This document shows, piece after piece, positions 1-9,110 of a stretch of DNA of 64,000 bases (position 1 is its first letter; the number at the start of each line of letters is the position of its first letter). The stretch comes from an uncultured Draconibacterium sp. (GTDB lineage: Bacteria; Bacteroidota; Bacteroidia; Bacteroidales; Prolixibacteraceae), in the NCBI RefSeq assembly GCF_963676815.1, contig NZ_OY781365.1:6048501-6112500 (forward strand). Reading direction: 5' to 3'. The notes beneath the pieces are model-generated. The model had not been told where the DNA came from. It saw only the letters and a list, made by a program, of their open reading frames with translations, and did not search any database. Made by a program: the position numbers and the translations under genes.

Positions 1-239
1 CTCGTCTGGGTAAAGAATTTTCTGCCAATGTTTTTAATGAACGATTTGGCGTAGAAAACACTACGGATAAACAAATTAATTCACAAGACCAAGGCCATTC
101 AGGATTTCCTGATAAAAGAGTCTCAGGCATTGAAAATCTGGCCGGATTGTTCGGCATGGAGGCTCTTGGCGAAGACTACCAGGAGGAAGCTTTCATTAGA
201 AGAATGAGACGAAAGAAAAGAAAAAAACGAAAAAGCTAA
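1..239 (+). CDS. Probable relaxase/mobilization protein, C-terminal fragment
   Basis: An open frame enters from the left edge (first full codon at base 3) and stops at 237-239, giving about 78 residues. The tail is strongly basic, ending in a run of R and K residues, which suits a DNA-binding mobilization protein. It stops 3 bases before mobC. In Bacteroidota mobilizable and conjugative elements a relaxase (MobB/BfmB type) commonly sits directly upstream of mobC, so relaxase is the likely identity, but this is inferred from position. No catalytic motif lies inside the visible part. Confidence 0.5.
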   Translation, partial: RLGKEFSANVFNERFGVENTTDKQINSQDQGHSGFPDKRVSGIENLAGLFGMEALGEDYQEEAFIRRMRRKKRKKRKS

Positions 240-242
240 GCT

Positions 243-2246
243 ATGCAAAACGAAGATGATGTGAGAGCCCTTGCAAAAATAATTGAGCTAATCAGGGCAG
301 TAAGTATCCTCATTTTAATATTTCATATTTACTGGTTTTGTTACGAGATCCTAGTTGAGTTTCATGCAACAGTTGGCATCATCGATAAAATTCTGCTGAA
401 TTTTCAGAAATATACCGAAATTTTCTCTTCGCCGTTTTGGTCGAAGATGGCAAGTTTTGTTTTGCTGGCTATTTCCTGTCTGGGCATACGAGGTGTAAAA
501 ACAGAGAAGGTAACCTGGACCAAGATTATGATATTTCTCGTTATCGGATTAGGTTTCTATTTCTTTAATGGTTTTATACTGAAGCTTCAAACCTCGTTAA
601 TAGCAAAAAGTATTCTTTACATTTTATCGTTGTCAATTGGATATATCCTGCTTTTGAAATCGGGATTATGGATGAGTCGTTTGTTAAAAAATAACCTGAT
701 GCAGGATGTTTTTAACGACGAAAATGAGTCGTTTATGCAGGAAATGCAATTAATGGAGAATGAATACTCTGTAAACCTCCCCACACGGTTTAAGCATAAG
801 GGAACAGATTACGATGGCTGGATTAATGTGGTGAATCCTTTCCGGGCAAGTATTGTCTTGGGTACTCCGGGAAGCGGAAAATCTTATGCCATTGTAAATA
901 ATTACATAAGGCAGCAAATTCAGAAGGGTTTCAGCATGTATATTTACGATTTTAAGTTTGACGACCTGAGCGTGATTGCCTACAATACACTATTAAAAAA
1001 CATACATAGATACGATGTACCTCCGAAATTTTATGTGATAAATTTTGATGACCCGGAACGCAGTCATCGCTGTAATCCCATTGCTCCTGAATTTATGACC
1101 GATATCGCCGATGCTTATGAATCGGCTTATACGATCATGTTGAACCTGAACAAAACCTGGATTCAGAAACAAGGCGACTTTTTTGTTGAATCGCCAATTA
1201 TTCTTTTGGCTGCAATTATTTGGTACCTGAAGATTTATAAAAACGGAAAGTATTGCACTTTTCCCCATGCAGTTGAATTCTTAAATAAAAAGTATGCTGA
1301 TATTTTTACCATTCTGACTTCATATCCAGAATTGGAAAATTACCTCTCACCTTTCATGGATGCCTGGGAAGGCGGAGCACAAGATCAGCTGCAGGGGCAG
1401 ATTGCCAGTGCTAAAATCCCATTGTCAAGGATGATTTCTCCTCAACTTTATTGGGTGATGTCTGGCAACGATTTTACTCTGGACATCAATAATCCCAAAG
1501 AACCAAAAATCCTTTGTGTTGGAAATAATCCGGACCGCCAGAACATTTACTCTGCAGCACTGGGATTATATAATTCTCGCATCGTAAAACTCATCAATAA
1601 AAAGGGACAGTTAAAAAGCTCCGTAATTATTGATGAGCTACCGACTATATATTTTCGTGGATTGGATAATTTGATTGCAACTGCACGAAGCAATAAAGTT
1701 GCGGTTTGTTTGGGATTTCAGGATTTTTCGCAGCTAAACCGGGATTATGGAGACAAGGAAGCAAAGGTTGTTATGAATACCGTTGGAAATATATTTAGTG
1801 GCCAGGTGGTTGGTGAAACTGCCAAAACTTTATCGGAACGGTTTGGGAAAGTACTTCAAAAACGCCAGTCGATGACCATTAACCGGCAGGACAAATCCAC
1901 TTCTATTAACACTCAGGTGGACACCTTAATTCCGGCATCAAAAATTAGTAACCTTACACAAGGGACTTTTGTGGGGGCCGTTTCCGACAACTTTGACGAA
2001 CGTATTGAGCAAAAGATTTTTCATGCAGAAATTGTCGTTGATAATGAGAAAGTGGCCAGAGAAACAAAAAATTATAAGCCAATCCCTGTTATTACAAACT
2101 TTACCGATAAAGACGGAAAAAACCAGCTTCAACAAGAAATTAATTTCAATTATTCACGCATCAAAAGTGAAACGGCACAAATTGTAACGGAAGAATTGAA
2201 TAGGATAAAAAATGACCCTGGATTGGGGCATTTGCTTAAAAATTAG
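243..2246 (+). CDS. mobC: MobC/TraG-like type IV coupling protein (YWFCY domain)
   Basis: This 667-residue protein is a VirD4/TraG-class coupling ATPase that would bring the relaxase-DNA complex to a conjugation pore at the inner membrane. The N-terminus carries the family hallmark Y-W-F-C-Y at residues 30-34 inside the first of about four membrane segments (to about residue 140). A Walker A motif, GTPGSGKS, lies at 207-214. A Walker B-like VIIDELP and a segment typical of TraD/TraG (ATARSNKVAVCLGFQDFSQL) follow near residues 460-500. It starts 3 bases after the upstream frame stops, so the two are probably co-translated. Family assignment is firm; which conjugation machinery it serves cannot be seen here. 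Confidence 0.9.
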   Translation: MQNEDDVRALAKIIELIRAVSILILIFHIYWFCYEILVEFHATVGIIDKILLNFQKYTEIFSSPFWSKMASFVLLAISCLGIRGVKTEKVTWTKIMIFLVIGLGFYFFNGFILKLQTSLIAKSILYILSLSIGYILLLKSGLWMSRLLKNNLMQDVFNDENESFMQEMQLMENEYSVNLPTRFKHKGTDYDGWINVVNPFRASIVLGTPGSGKSYAIVNNYIRQQIQKGFSMYIYDFKFDDLSVIAYNTLLKNIHRYDVPPKFYVINFDDPERSHRCNPIAPEFMTDIADAYESAYTIMLNLNKTWIQKQGDFFVESPIILLAAIIWYLKIYKNGKYCTFPHAVEFLNKKYADIFTILTSYPELENYLSPFMDAWEGGAQDQLQGQIASAKIPLSRMISPQLYWVMSGNDFTLDINNPKEPKILCVGNNPDRQNIYSAALGLYNSRIVKLINKKGQLKSSVIIDELPTIYFRGLDNLIATARSNKVAVCLGFQDFSQLNRDYGDKEAKVVMNTVGNIFSGQVVGETAKTLSERFGKVLQKRQSMTINRQDKSTSINTQVDTLIPASKISNLTQGTFVGAVSDNFDERIEQKIFHAEIVVDNEKVARETKNYKPIPVITNFTDKDGKNQLQQEINFNYSRIKSETAQIVTEELNRIKNDPGLGHLLKN

Positions 2247-2421
2247 TACTCAAATCCTAATCAAGACTTATATTGCCAATTAATGTTCAATTCTTTTCAA
2301 TACAAACATAGAATCATAATATCATTAAACTATGACATAAATAAAAAATACCGAATCTATTAGCACTCGATATTCTTCTACTCCGCACTATTTGAGATGA
2401 TCCTTAAATTCGCCAGGCTAA

Positions 2422-2737
2422 TTATCTCTTTTTACTTGGCTTCAAAGATGGATGATTTGAAGGTGTATCCTTATTATCTCTTCTTCTTCTATCTAACGTA
2501 CCATCATTCTTTTTGGGTTTTGGTCCAGGCTTTATTGCAGTAATCATATCCGTTAATTTTACCCTAACTGGCGGGTCGCCTATAAACATATTCTAAATGT
2601 AACAATTTCAGGATTGTTTACCAAGATAGCAACATTCATTATTGCATCATCAATTATTCATTTTTACCATTCCCAGTTGCTTATTCGTTAATTTGAAATC
2701 ATTGGTAATTCCCTCTGGTGCAAATATTCTAAATCCT
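2422..2737 (-). pseudogene. Degenerate small-gene remnant including a 55-residue basic ORF
   Basis: On the minus strand 2422-2589 encodes a 55-residue ORF starting MFIGDPPVRVKLTDMI and ending in a proline/lysine/arginine-rich tail. Upstream, in other frames, 2590-2737 still reads protein-like (for example RIFAPEGITNDFKLTNKQL, then NVAILVNNPEIVTFR), interrupted by stops. I read this as one short gene broken by frameshifts. I do not recognise the family. The 55-residue part could still be an intact small protein on its own. The rest of the 611-base gap between mobC and jetD (2247-2421 and 2738-2857) shows nothing I can name. Confidence 0.35.
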
Positions 2738-2857
2738 TATGAGAATTTTTGAAAATTAAATTTGGAGTTCTATTAGGTTATCTTATTGACTGTTAATCGA
2801 TGTTGTTATTTATCTATTTCTAGGTGAGTCACTATTAAAAAAAAATTGGATCATAAC

Positions 2858-3793
2858 CTATAAAGATCTTTCAAATACATTAACCATTGATACGAGATCA
2901 TTTGATTCTTCCTCGATCCAATGTTTTTTTGCAATTAATTCTCTAATCAATATTTTGGCCTCATCACTGTAATAATCCGAATTTTCCATCAAACCGGAAA
3001 ATGGCAAGTGATATAACCAATCGCTTTTATGATTTTTAGAATAGACTGTTTTGGCAGCATTAACTGCTGACGGGAACAAAAGCTTAATCTGGGGTATCTT
3101 CTCCATAATGCCTTGATAAATATGTAAGCCATGATAATCCCAATCACAAGAATAATAGATTGGCAAATTTATTGCTGGTAAATGATCGAGCTTTTTAATA
3201 TTGTTTCCTCCTACATACCAAAGCCAAATGTTGTTTTCTCTGGCAATGTCTGGGTATAACAAGAAATCAATATTTTCGCATAACACAATGAGTTCTGGCA
3301 ATTTGCAATCAAGCACTATTCTGTATTGTTGATCTTTAGGATCTGAACCTTGAAAATTTTCGAGTCCCAGAATATTAAGTATCGCTTTTTCTAAAGAAGA
3401 ATCGGGAACAAGGTATTTTGAATCATCAAAGAAATCAGTAGAAAACTTTTTCCTACTGTATTGATTTGTGAGTATCTGCTCTTTTTGTTCAGCAATAAGC
3501 ATAAGTACTCTAATATCTCGTTCTTTATAATTAGATTGTGGTTTTAGAAACGAATGTTGGGCAAAAAAATCTTGATACTCCGAAAAGTCTTTTTTGTGCC
3601 GATTCTCATAGTATTGATCAAATCCAGGAGCCGGAATTAACACCTTTGTATTTGCATATCTATGATCCAGGAAGCCTTTGTCGTCAAACAGATGTTTGAT
3701 GTAAGGATGCAATTGAACTTTGGCTGAGCTTTGGCGCTTAGTGTAAATGTCATTTAGGGCTTTTAGTTCCCTCCAAGATAGGTTCTCGTTCAT
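2858..3793 (-). CDS. jetD: Wadjet system nuclease subunit JetD
   Basis: This 311-residue protein is the topoisomerase VI/Toprim-like nuclease of a Wadjet (JetABCD) system, which recognises and cleaves circular plasmid DNA. The Toprim core is visible: a glutamate in LIVLCENIDF (E173), a YVGG turn (193-196) and the acidic pair in CDWDYHG (D217, D219). The C-terminus (ELIAKKHWIEEESND) matches the usual DUF2220 ending. It is shorter than many JetD proteins (near 400 residues), mainly in the N-terminal arm. Its start overlaps the jetC stop by 4 bases (ATGA), so the two are translationally coupled. It is the last gene of the operon. Confidence 0.88.
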   Translation of the reverse strand: MNENLSWRELKALNDIYTKRQSSAKVQLHPYIKHLFDDKGFLDHRYANTKVLIPAPGFDQYYENRHKKDFSEYQDFFAQHSFLKPQSNYKERDIRVLMLIAEQKEQILTNQYSRKKFSTDFFDDSKYLVPDSSLEKAILNILGLENFQGSDPKDQQYRIVLDCKLPELIVLCENIDFLLYPDIARENNIWLWYVGGNNIKKLDHLPAINLPIYYSCDWDYHGLHIYQGIMEKIPQIKLLFPSAVNAAKTVYSKNHKSDWLYHLPFSGLMENSDYYSDEAKILIRELIAKKHWIEEESNDLVSMVNVFERSL

Positions 3794-6700
3794 TTTTCTG
3801 CTACATTTTGATTGATGAATGATTCAATGTCCTCAACAGGAGCACCATCTGAGAAAATACCCAATGGAGGAACATAACTTGATTCATCAGCCAGATTATT
3901 TTCATTCATGATGTAGATATACTGTTCACCTTCAAGAATATCACCGGCTGTTTCTATCGACATAGAGACAATCTGGTATTGTTCTTTTCTGGCTAATTTG
4001 TGCAACATGTCATAATTTCCACCTAACCCTTCAGCTTCATCAATTGGCATAATACGTAGTCCCTTTCTCTCTTCTGTTTCGATAAGAGATAATCTTGCCA
4101 GTCCAAGTAGTGCATTTGCGGTATAAGTTTGTCCATTACTTCCTGCATTAGACTCCCCGCTATCCAGTTTCAAATCAAAATCAAGGTCAAAATAAGATTT
4201 TGGATTCAGCAGGTCCTCAGGAGTAACCTTACTACTTCCTCCTGCAGCTTGAAATGCTTTTATCATCATTTTTGAAATATCTACTTCTTGCTTTAATCCT
4301 TCAAAAAGCCCTACATTAATCAATGCTTCATCCAACTGCTTTCGGAAAGGAGACATCCATTTGTCCGGGTAGTCCGTCGACTTTCTATGTTTTATTGAAG
4401 CTTTATTGCCTCCCGTGATAGCATGATTTTTATTTCTTAAATAGGTATCAATACCATTTATCTTTGCCAGGTACTGATTATAGGTTTTGTAGACTTCAGA
4501 GAAAACCCGTTTTAAAATTTCGACCTTTCTAGAACCAATTTCCTGAATGTCACGGGTTAGTTTCGTCAAACGTTCGGCTATACGCTCTTGAATAAGTGAA
4601 GGATCAATTTTTGGACTATCAAATACAGTAGGGAGTAGCTTATGAGCTAACATTCCCACTAAATAATCACATAATTGATCTGGTTCATTGGTTGATTTCT
4701 TAATGTGATCATAACTAGTTTGGAATGTTAACTTAGCATGGTCATATCTGCTTTTGAGACTTTCATCTCCTTTGTCAGGATTTTGGTTTACAGATTGGTT
4801 TTCAGAGAAATCAAAGTCTTTTTTGAAAATTGACAAATACTCCTGCTTGACATCTTTTAACATGTCTTTGGCATGAGTTAACTTCTTTGTTAATTCATTT
4901 CTCAGGTTCTCTGTTTCTATATGCTCTTTTGCTCGACTGGCTTTTAAGCTATATATTTCAATAAAGTCAACATTTTCAGAGAAAAGCTCATTCCTGATTA
5001 GTTCAACATTAATTTCTTTTAAAGCAATACCCTCTAATTCTGACCTAATATCTCTAATGGATTTTTCTTTGCTTACTATTTCCTGCTCAATGTTAAGGAC
5101 GTTTAGATTCTTGATTTTGAGTTGATTTAACAACTGTTCTATCTCTCTTTCGATGGCTTCAATTTTGCCTTTTTTTTGCTTTTGCTCACTTAAGTAATTT
5201 GTGTATTCCTGTTTAACATTTTCATACGTCTCATATATCTTTTCTTTTACACTGAACAACTTAATATGCTGGTCAAACTCTTCTTGCGGCAGAGACGCTG
5301 CATGTGATGGAGTAAAGCCTAACACCTCATCCCTTTTCTTATATAAGTTAACAGCCTGCTTTAGGCCTCCGAAACTATGCAAGACTTCTTTGAGTTGACT
5401 AAAGGTGTCTTTTTGTTCGATAAATGAATCAAGATGCTCTTTAATGCCTGTATTAATACTTGTTAATTGGGAAGATAATTCATCAATATCCGGGGTGTCA
5501 AGTAATAATCTTTCGGGTGTATATTCAATGTATTCATACACACCATCCAAATCAATCCAAAATCCGTTCTTTGTTTGATGTTTAATATCCAGATTATCAA
5601 ATAGCTCTTTAGGGAAAGGGAGAAACCTGTTTTGTTGATTGGCTTCAGGTTCTTTACGAGGAAATTGCTGAAAATGAACCAACACACTTTCAACTTCATG
5701 AGATAAAGGAAACGTAAGATTATCTTTAGCCCAGACAGCAAGTGAATTTACATTCCTTAAATCAGAAAAAACTGAAAGCGATTTTAATGAATTAATTTTA
5801 TCCTCCAGTTCTTTCATTTCTGCCGTAAATCGCATCTGTTGATTTTCAAAGTCAGAATACCATTTTGAAGCTTCAAAAGTATCTACTTGTCCCTGTTGTT
5901 CCAGATGTTCAATAAAACGAGTAAGTGTCTCTTTTTGATTAACTTTTTCTCGTTCACTTTTATACCAACTTTTTATCTTACTAAAATCATTATTATTAAT
6001 GGCCAACCATCTTTCCACTTCTTCAACAGCCTGCTTTTCTTTTTTCGCTTTGTCAAGCTTTAGTTCTAGGGTAACTTCTTTATCCTTATTCTCTCCATCT
6101 TCTTTTTCAATGTCTTGAAGCTGCGTATTCAAATCTTTAATCTTATGAAAAGCATCTATTTTAAGACGCGCTTCTTTTTGATCAATCAATAAGTTTTTAC
6201 ATGTGCTTATACTATATTGAGCTTGTGCATCGGTAAGTTTCTTCTCTAGATTATCACATTGATTTTTCCAATACCAACCCTTTTGCGTAAAATAGTCCTG
6301 CTCAAGAGTTTTATATGTAGTATCCAGTTCCAGAATATCATCTATGTCTGACTGCTTCTTATTGATTAGTTCAATCTCAGCCATATAGCGCTGATGCTCG
6401 TGATAATCGTTATTGATGGCACTAACTTCTTCCTGATATTTTTGCATCAACTTGTTTTGATCGTCATCTCCAAACAAAAACCTTTTTAATGAAGCTGAAT
6501 CGGTTTTAAATCCTTTGCCTCTTGAAAAAGAACGAAGGATACTTGCATAACTTTCCAGGGTTTTATCTTTATTCAGATCCAGTGATAATAGCTCGTTATC
6601 ATATAATAACTGATGGTATTTTTTCCATGACAACTGTTTCAATTTAAGGTCTGTCAGCTTGTCTTCTAGTATTTCAATTGGTAATATTTTATCATCAATC

Positions 6701-7119
6701 AATAAGTCATGATAAGAGACTGGATGGGAAAGAGGAATAAGTTTGTCATCCCAGCTAAATCCGGCCTGTATTATAAATGCCTGCACCTTATTATGAGAAC
6801 TTTCGATATAGGAGCCCAGAACAAGGTATTTATCGTGGTGCACTTTAACATTCAGAAATATATATCCGATCCCATGTTGCCGACCTTTGGGTTCAAGCAC
6901 CATTCCTTTAGGCTCGCGAGACTTATTGCTATCCGTTGAGGATTTATAAACACGTGAACCAACCAGAATCAACTGTATCATATCCGCCACCATGCTCTTG
7001 CCACTGCCGCTTTCTCCACTAAAATCAGTACGATATGGGTGAAATAAGTAATCGCAGTTATAATGTTGCTTAATTCCGATTGTAGAAAGGCTGTGTATTA
7101 ATGGGAAATTATCTGTCAT
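3790..7119 (-). CDS. jetC: Wadjet SMC-like ATPase JetC
   Basis: This 1109-residue SMC/MukB-like ATPase would extrude DNA loops as the motor of the Wadjet complex. The N-terminal ATPase half has Walker A GESGSGKS at residues 35-42. Long coiled-coil stretches rich in E, K, Q and L run from about 215 to 450 and 540 to 840, separated by a hinge-like part near 450-540. The C-terminal half carries the signature region (LDSGESNAGSNGQ from 985) and Walker B IMPIDEAEGLG with D1027/E1028. It overlaps jetB by 11 bases and jetD by 4. MukB or MksB are alternatives, but the four-gene order with a Toprim nuclease favours Wadjet. Confidence 0.92.
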   Translation of the reverse strand: MTDNFPLIHSLSTIGIKQHYNCDYLFHPYRTDFSGESGSGKSMVADMIQLILVGSRVYKSSTDSNKSREPKGMVLEPKGRQHGIGYIFLNVKVHHDKYLVLGSYIESSHNKVQAFIIQAGFSWDDKLIPLSHPVSYHDLLIDDKILPIEILEDKLTDLKLKQLSWKKYHQLLYDNELLSLDLNKDKTLESYASILRSFSRGKGFKTDSASLKRFLFGDDDQNKLMQKYQEEVSAINNDYHEHQRYMAEIELINKKQSDIDDILELDTTYKTLEQDYFTQKGWYWKNQCDNLEKKLTDAQAQYSISTCKNLLIDQKEARLKIDAFHKIKDLNTQLQDIEKEDGENKDKEVTLELKLDKAKKEKQAVEEVERWLAINNNDFSKIKSWYKSEREKVNQKETLTRFIEHLEQQGQVDTFEASKWYSDFENQQMRFTAEMKELEDKINSLKSLSVFSDLRNVNSLAVWAKDNLTFPLSHEVESVLVHFQQFPRKEPEANQQNRFLPFPKELFDNLDIKHQTKNGFWIDLDGVYEYIEYTPERLLLDTPDIDELSSQLTSINTGIKEHLDSFIEQKDTFSQLKEVLHSFGGLKQAVNLYKKRDEVLGFTPSHAASLPQEEFDQHIKLFSVKEKIYETYENVKQEYTNYLSEQKQKKGKIEAIEREIEQLLNQLKIKNLNVLNIEQEIVSKEKSIRDIRSELEGIALKEINVELIRNELFSENVDFIEIYSLKASRAKEHIETENLRNELTKKLTHAKDMLKDVKQEYLSIFKKDFDFSENQSVNQNPDKGDESLKSRYDHAKLTFQTSYDHIKKSTNEPDQLCDYLVGMLAHKLLPTVFDSPKIDPSLIQERIAERLTKLTRDIQEIGSRKVEILKRVFSEVYKTYNQYLAKINGIDTYLRNKNHAITGGNKASIKHRKSTDYPDKWMSPFRKQLDEALINVGLFEGLKQEVDISKMMIKAFQAAGGSSKVTPEDLLNPKSYFDLDFDLKLDSGESNAGSNGQTYTANALLGLARLSLIETEERKGLRIMPIDEAEGLGGNYDMLHKLARKEQYQIVSMSIETAGDILEGEQYIYIMNENNLADESSYVPPLGIFSDGAPVEDIESFINQNVAEK

Positions 7120-7783
7120 TTTTCAAGTTCTTTAGTAATTCATCAACACCCAAAATTTGAGGTTGATACAACAGTCTCAGCCGCTCAAATGATGGCATGT
7201 AACGAAATCGATCCTTATCCTGTTCGTCATCCCAAGCAATCCACCCCAGTTCATTAAACTTCTCAAATGCTTTTTTTATAACTCCACCTATTTTATCTTC
7301 ATTTAAATCAGAGCTTTTATCATTCATAGCATCTGCTATCAGTTTTTGCAAAGCCTCTCTCTCTTCTTCATATTCTGAAAAAAGCAGATTTGTAAAATCA
7401 GACACTCTGTCAAGTTCAATATTGCCGTCAAGTTTAAATAGCTTAAAGAACAACATGCCTATAATAATGTGCTCTGTTTTGAGATATTCTCTGTGATCAC
7501 CAAGTATATTTCCACGGCTTCCTTCTTCAAAATCTATAAAATAGTAGGTATCAAATTCGCTTCCTGATTTATCAAGAACAACCTTGTAAATTTCGTCATA
7601 GTAAAGTTTGAGGCTGTCATAGTTTCGTCCAATAAATCGAAATAACTCACCGGGAAGTGGATAGTCTCGCTGAATGTGTACGCCGCTTCGAAGCATATAA
7701 TCTATTTTTGCAAAAACCTGATCAGCTTTCTTATCTGTTAAAAAATCAAGCCGGGTTACTTCCTTTGTATTTTCATTTTCCAT
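7109..7783 (-). CDS. jetB: Wadjet MukE-like (kite) subunit JetB
   Basis: This 224-residue protein corresponds to the JetB/DUF4194 winged-helix kite subunit that binds the kleisin and bridges it to the SMC motor. Support is mainly its place between jetA and jetC, its size, and a C-terminal segment FNELGWIAWDDEQDKDRFRYMPSFERL that resembles the wing of DUF4194 proteins. I start it at the ATG at 7783; a TTG two codons upstream is less likely. The start overlaps the jetA coding end by 28 bases and its stop overlaps jetC, so jetABCD are very tightly coupled. Confidence 0.82.
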   Translation of the reverse strand: MENENTKEVTRLDFLTDKKADQVFAKIDYMLRSGVHIQRDYPLPGELFRFIGRNYDSLKLYYDEIYKVVLDKSGSEFDTYYFIDFEEGSRGNILGDHREYLKTEHIIIGMLFFKLFKLDGNIELDRVSDFTNLLFSEYEEEREALQKLIADAMNDKSSDLNEDKIGGVIKKAFEKFNELGWIAWDDEQDKDRFRYMPSFERLRLLYQPQILGVDELLKNLKNDR

Positions 7784-9084
7784 ATGCAAACGTTTGGTAT
7801 ACTTTCATCTATGGACTCTTCTGATAATATATCGACTTCCAATGTTGGTTCTTTCAAACTTTGTCTCACTAACCGATGCGCAGTTTTAACTGCAATAACA
7901 AGGTTCCTGTTCTCTTCTTTTAATATGTGGAAAAAGAAAGAGGAGAAATCTAAAGCACCTTTATCTTTAATTTCATTAAAGGCGACTTTTGTCCAATAAG
8001 CCACTCGGTCCTTTTCATGTTTCCATGCCTTTGTTTTTTCAATGAGCTTTTGACGTCTTTCTACATCAATTTTTCTTGGAGATACTTCAACTGGTGGTTT
8101 AGGCCCAATTTCTCTTAAAGGAACAATAGTGAAATGAGGCACAAATTGATTATTTGATATTTGCTTTTTAGGCACTCCTTTGGGCAATTGCAGCAGTTTT
8201 TTGTTATCATTTTTTGAATATTTAGAGTAGGTAAGCAACACGTCTAAAAATTGCTCTGTTTTCCTATCAAAGTCACGTTGATTAAAATCATAAATGAATT
8301 CTCTTATCCGTGGCTTAATCTTCTCGATACGATTACTTACTTGTTCTAAGTGAGAGCGAACCTGATCGTTAAAATTCATGACTCTTTGAATATCAGTCAA
8401 ATTATCTCCGTCTTGTTGTCTTTCCAGAATTTCCGTTAACAAATCATCGATGTCGTAAGTCGTTTGGAAGGCTCTTTTTAATTCAATAGCCTGTTGTTTA
8501 ATCGTTTCAAGACTAATGTCTATTTCAATGATAGTTTGGACAATACCTTTGCCGTTGCGGTTATGCTTTATTTCTCTTTTAAATTCCTTTACAGATTCAT
8601 TTACTTGCTGATCAAGAATTTCAACTTGTTCTCCAAGTTTTGTATGACGGAGATCAAAATGATCTTCAATCCATTGTCTGAAACCTCCATCTGCTGTTAC
8701 AGCTTCCTGCAATCGAATGTACATCTCATCAAACCACCGTTTGATTTTGGCCGGACTATAACTGTCTTCAAGGCGTTTGTGGATTCTTTTGCAAAACTCA
8801 ACTCCATAAGGTTTAAACCGGTAAACTTTCTTAATTCCGTCACGCCACAGAAAATAATCCTGCAATCTTAAAATAATGTTGTTGTTGCGCTCAATCTCTA
8901 TTCGTGAAGAACCTTGTCCCAGATCCTTTAATGTTTTATTTATGACACGAATTATATCGTCTTCCCTAAAATCACCCTCTCCGTATTTGTCATATAAAGA
9001 TAGCAAGATCAGCCCCTCATTTTTTTGTGGGATCAAGCGATCGTAATAATCTTTTGCTTCTCTATATAAGTCAAATCCTTCCAT
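7756..9084 (-). CDS. jetA: Wadjet kleisin-like subunit JetA
   Basis: This 442-residue protein occupies the JetA/MukF position, the kleisin that links the two ATPase heads of the JetC dimer. The N-terminus (to about 115) looks like a winged-helix region. The middle (about 130-290) is helical with heptad-like patterns, and a second predicted winged-helix part lies at the C-terminus. I see no catalytic motif, as expected. The start is 26 bases downstream of the stop of the UvrD-like helicase gene, so the jet operon may share its transcript with the OLD/helicase pair. Confidence 0.82.
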   Translation of the reverse strand: MEGFDLYREAKDYYDRLIPQKNEGLILLSLYDKYGEGDFREDDIIRVINKTLKDLGQGSSRIEIERNNNIILRLQDYFLWRDGIKKVYRFKPYGVEFCKRIHKRLEDSYSPAKIKRWFDEMYIRLQEAVTADGGFRQWIEDHFDLRHTKLGEQVEILDQQVNESVKEFKREIKHNRNGKGIVQTIIEIDISLETIKQQAIELKRAFQTTYDIDDLLTEILERQQDGDNLTDIQRVMNFNDQVRSHLEQVSNRIEKIKPRIREFIYDFNQRDFDRKTEQFLDVLLTYSKYSKNDNKKLLQLPKGVPKKQISNNQFVPHFTIVPLREIGPKPPVEVSPRKIDVERRQKLIEKTKAWKHEKDRVAYWTKVAFNEIKDKGALDFSSFFFHILKEENRNLVIAVKTAHRLVRQSLKEPTLEVDILSEESIDESIPNVCIWKMKIQRK

Positions 9085-9110
9085 TTATATCATTGATTCT
9101 TCAAAGTGTC

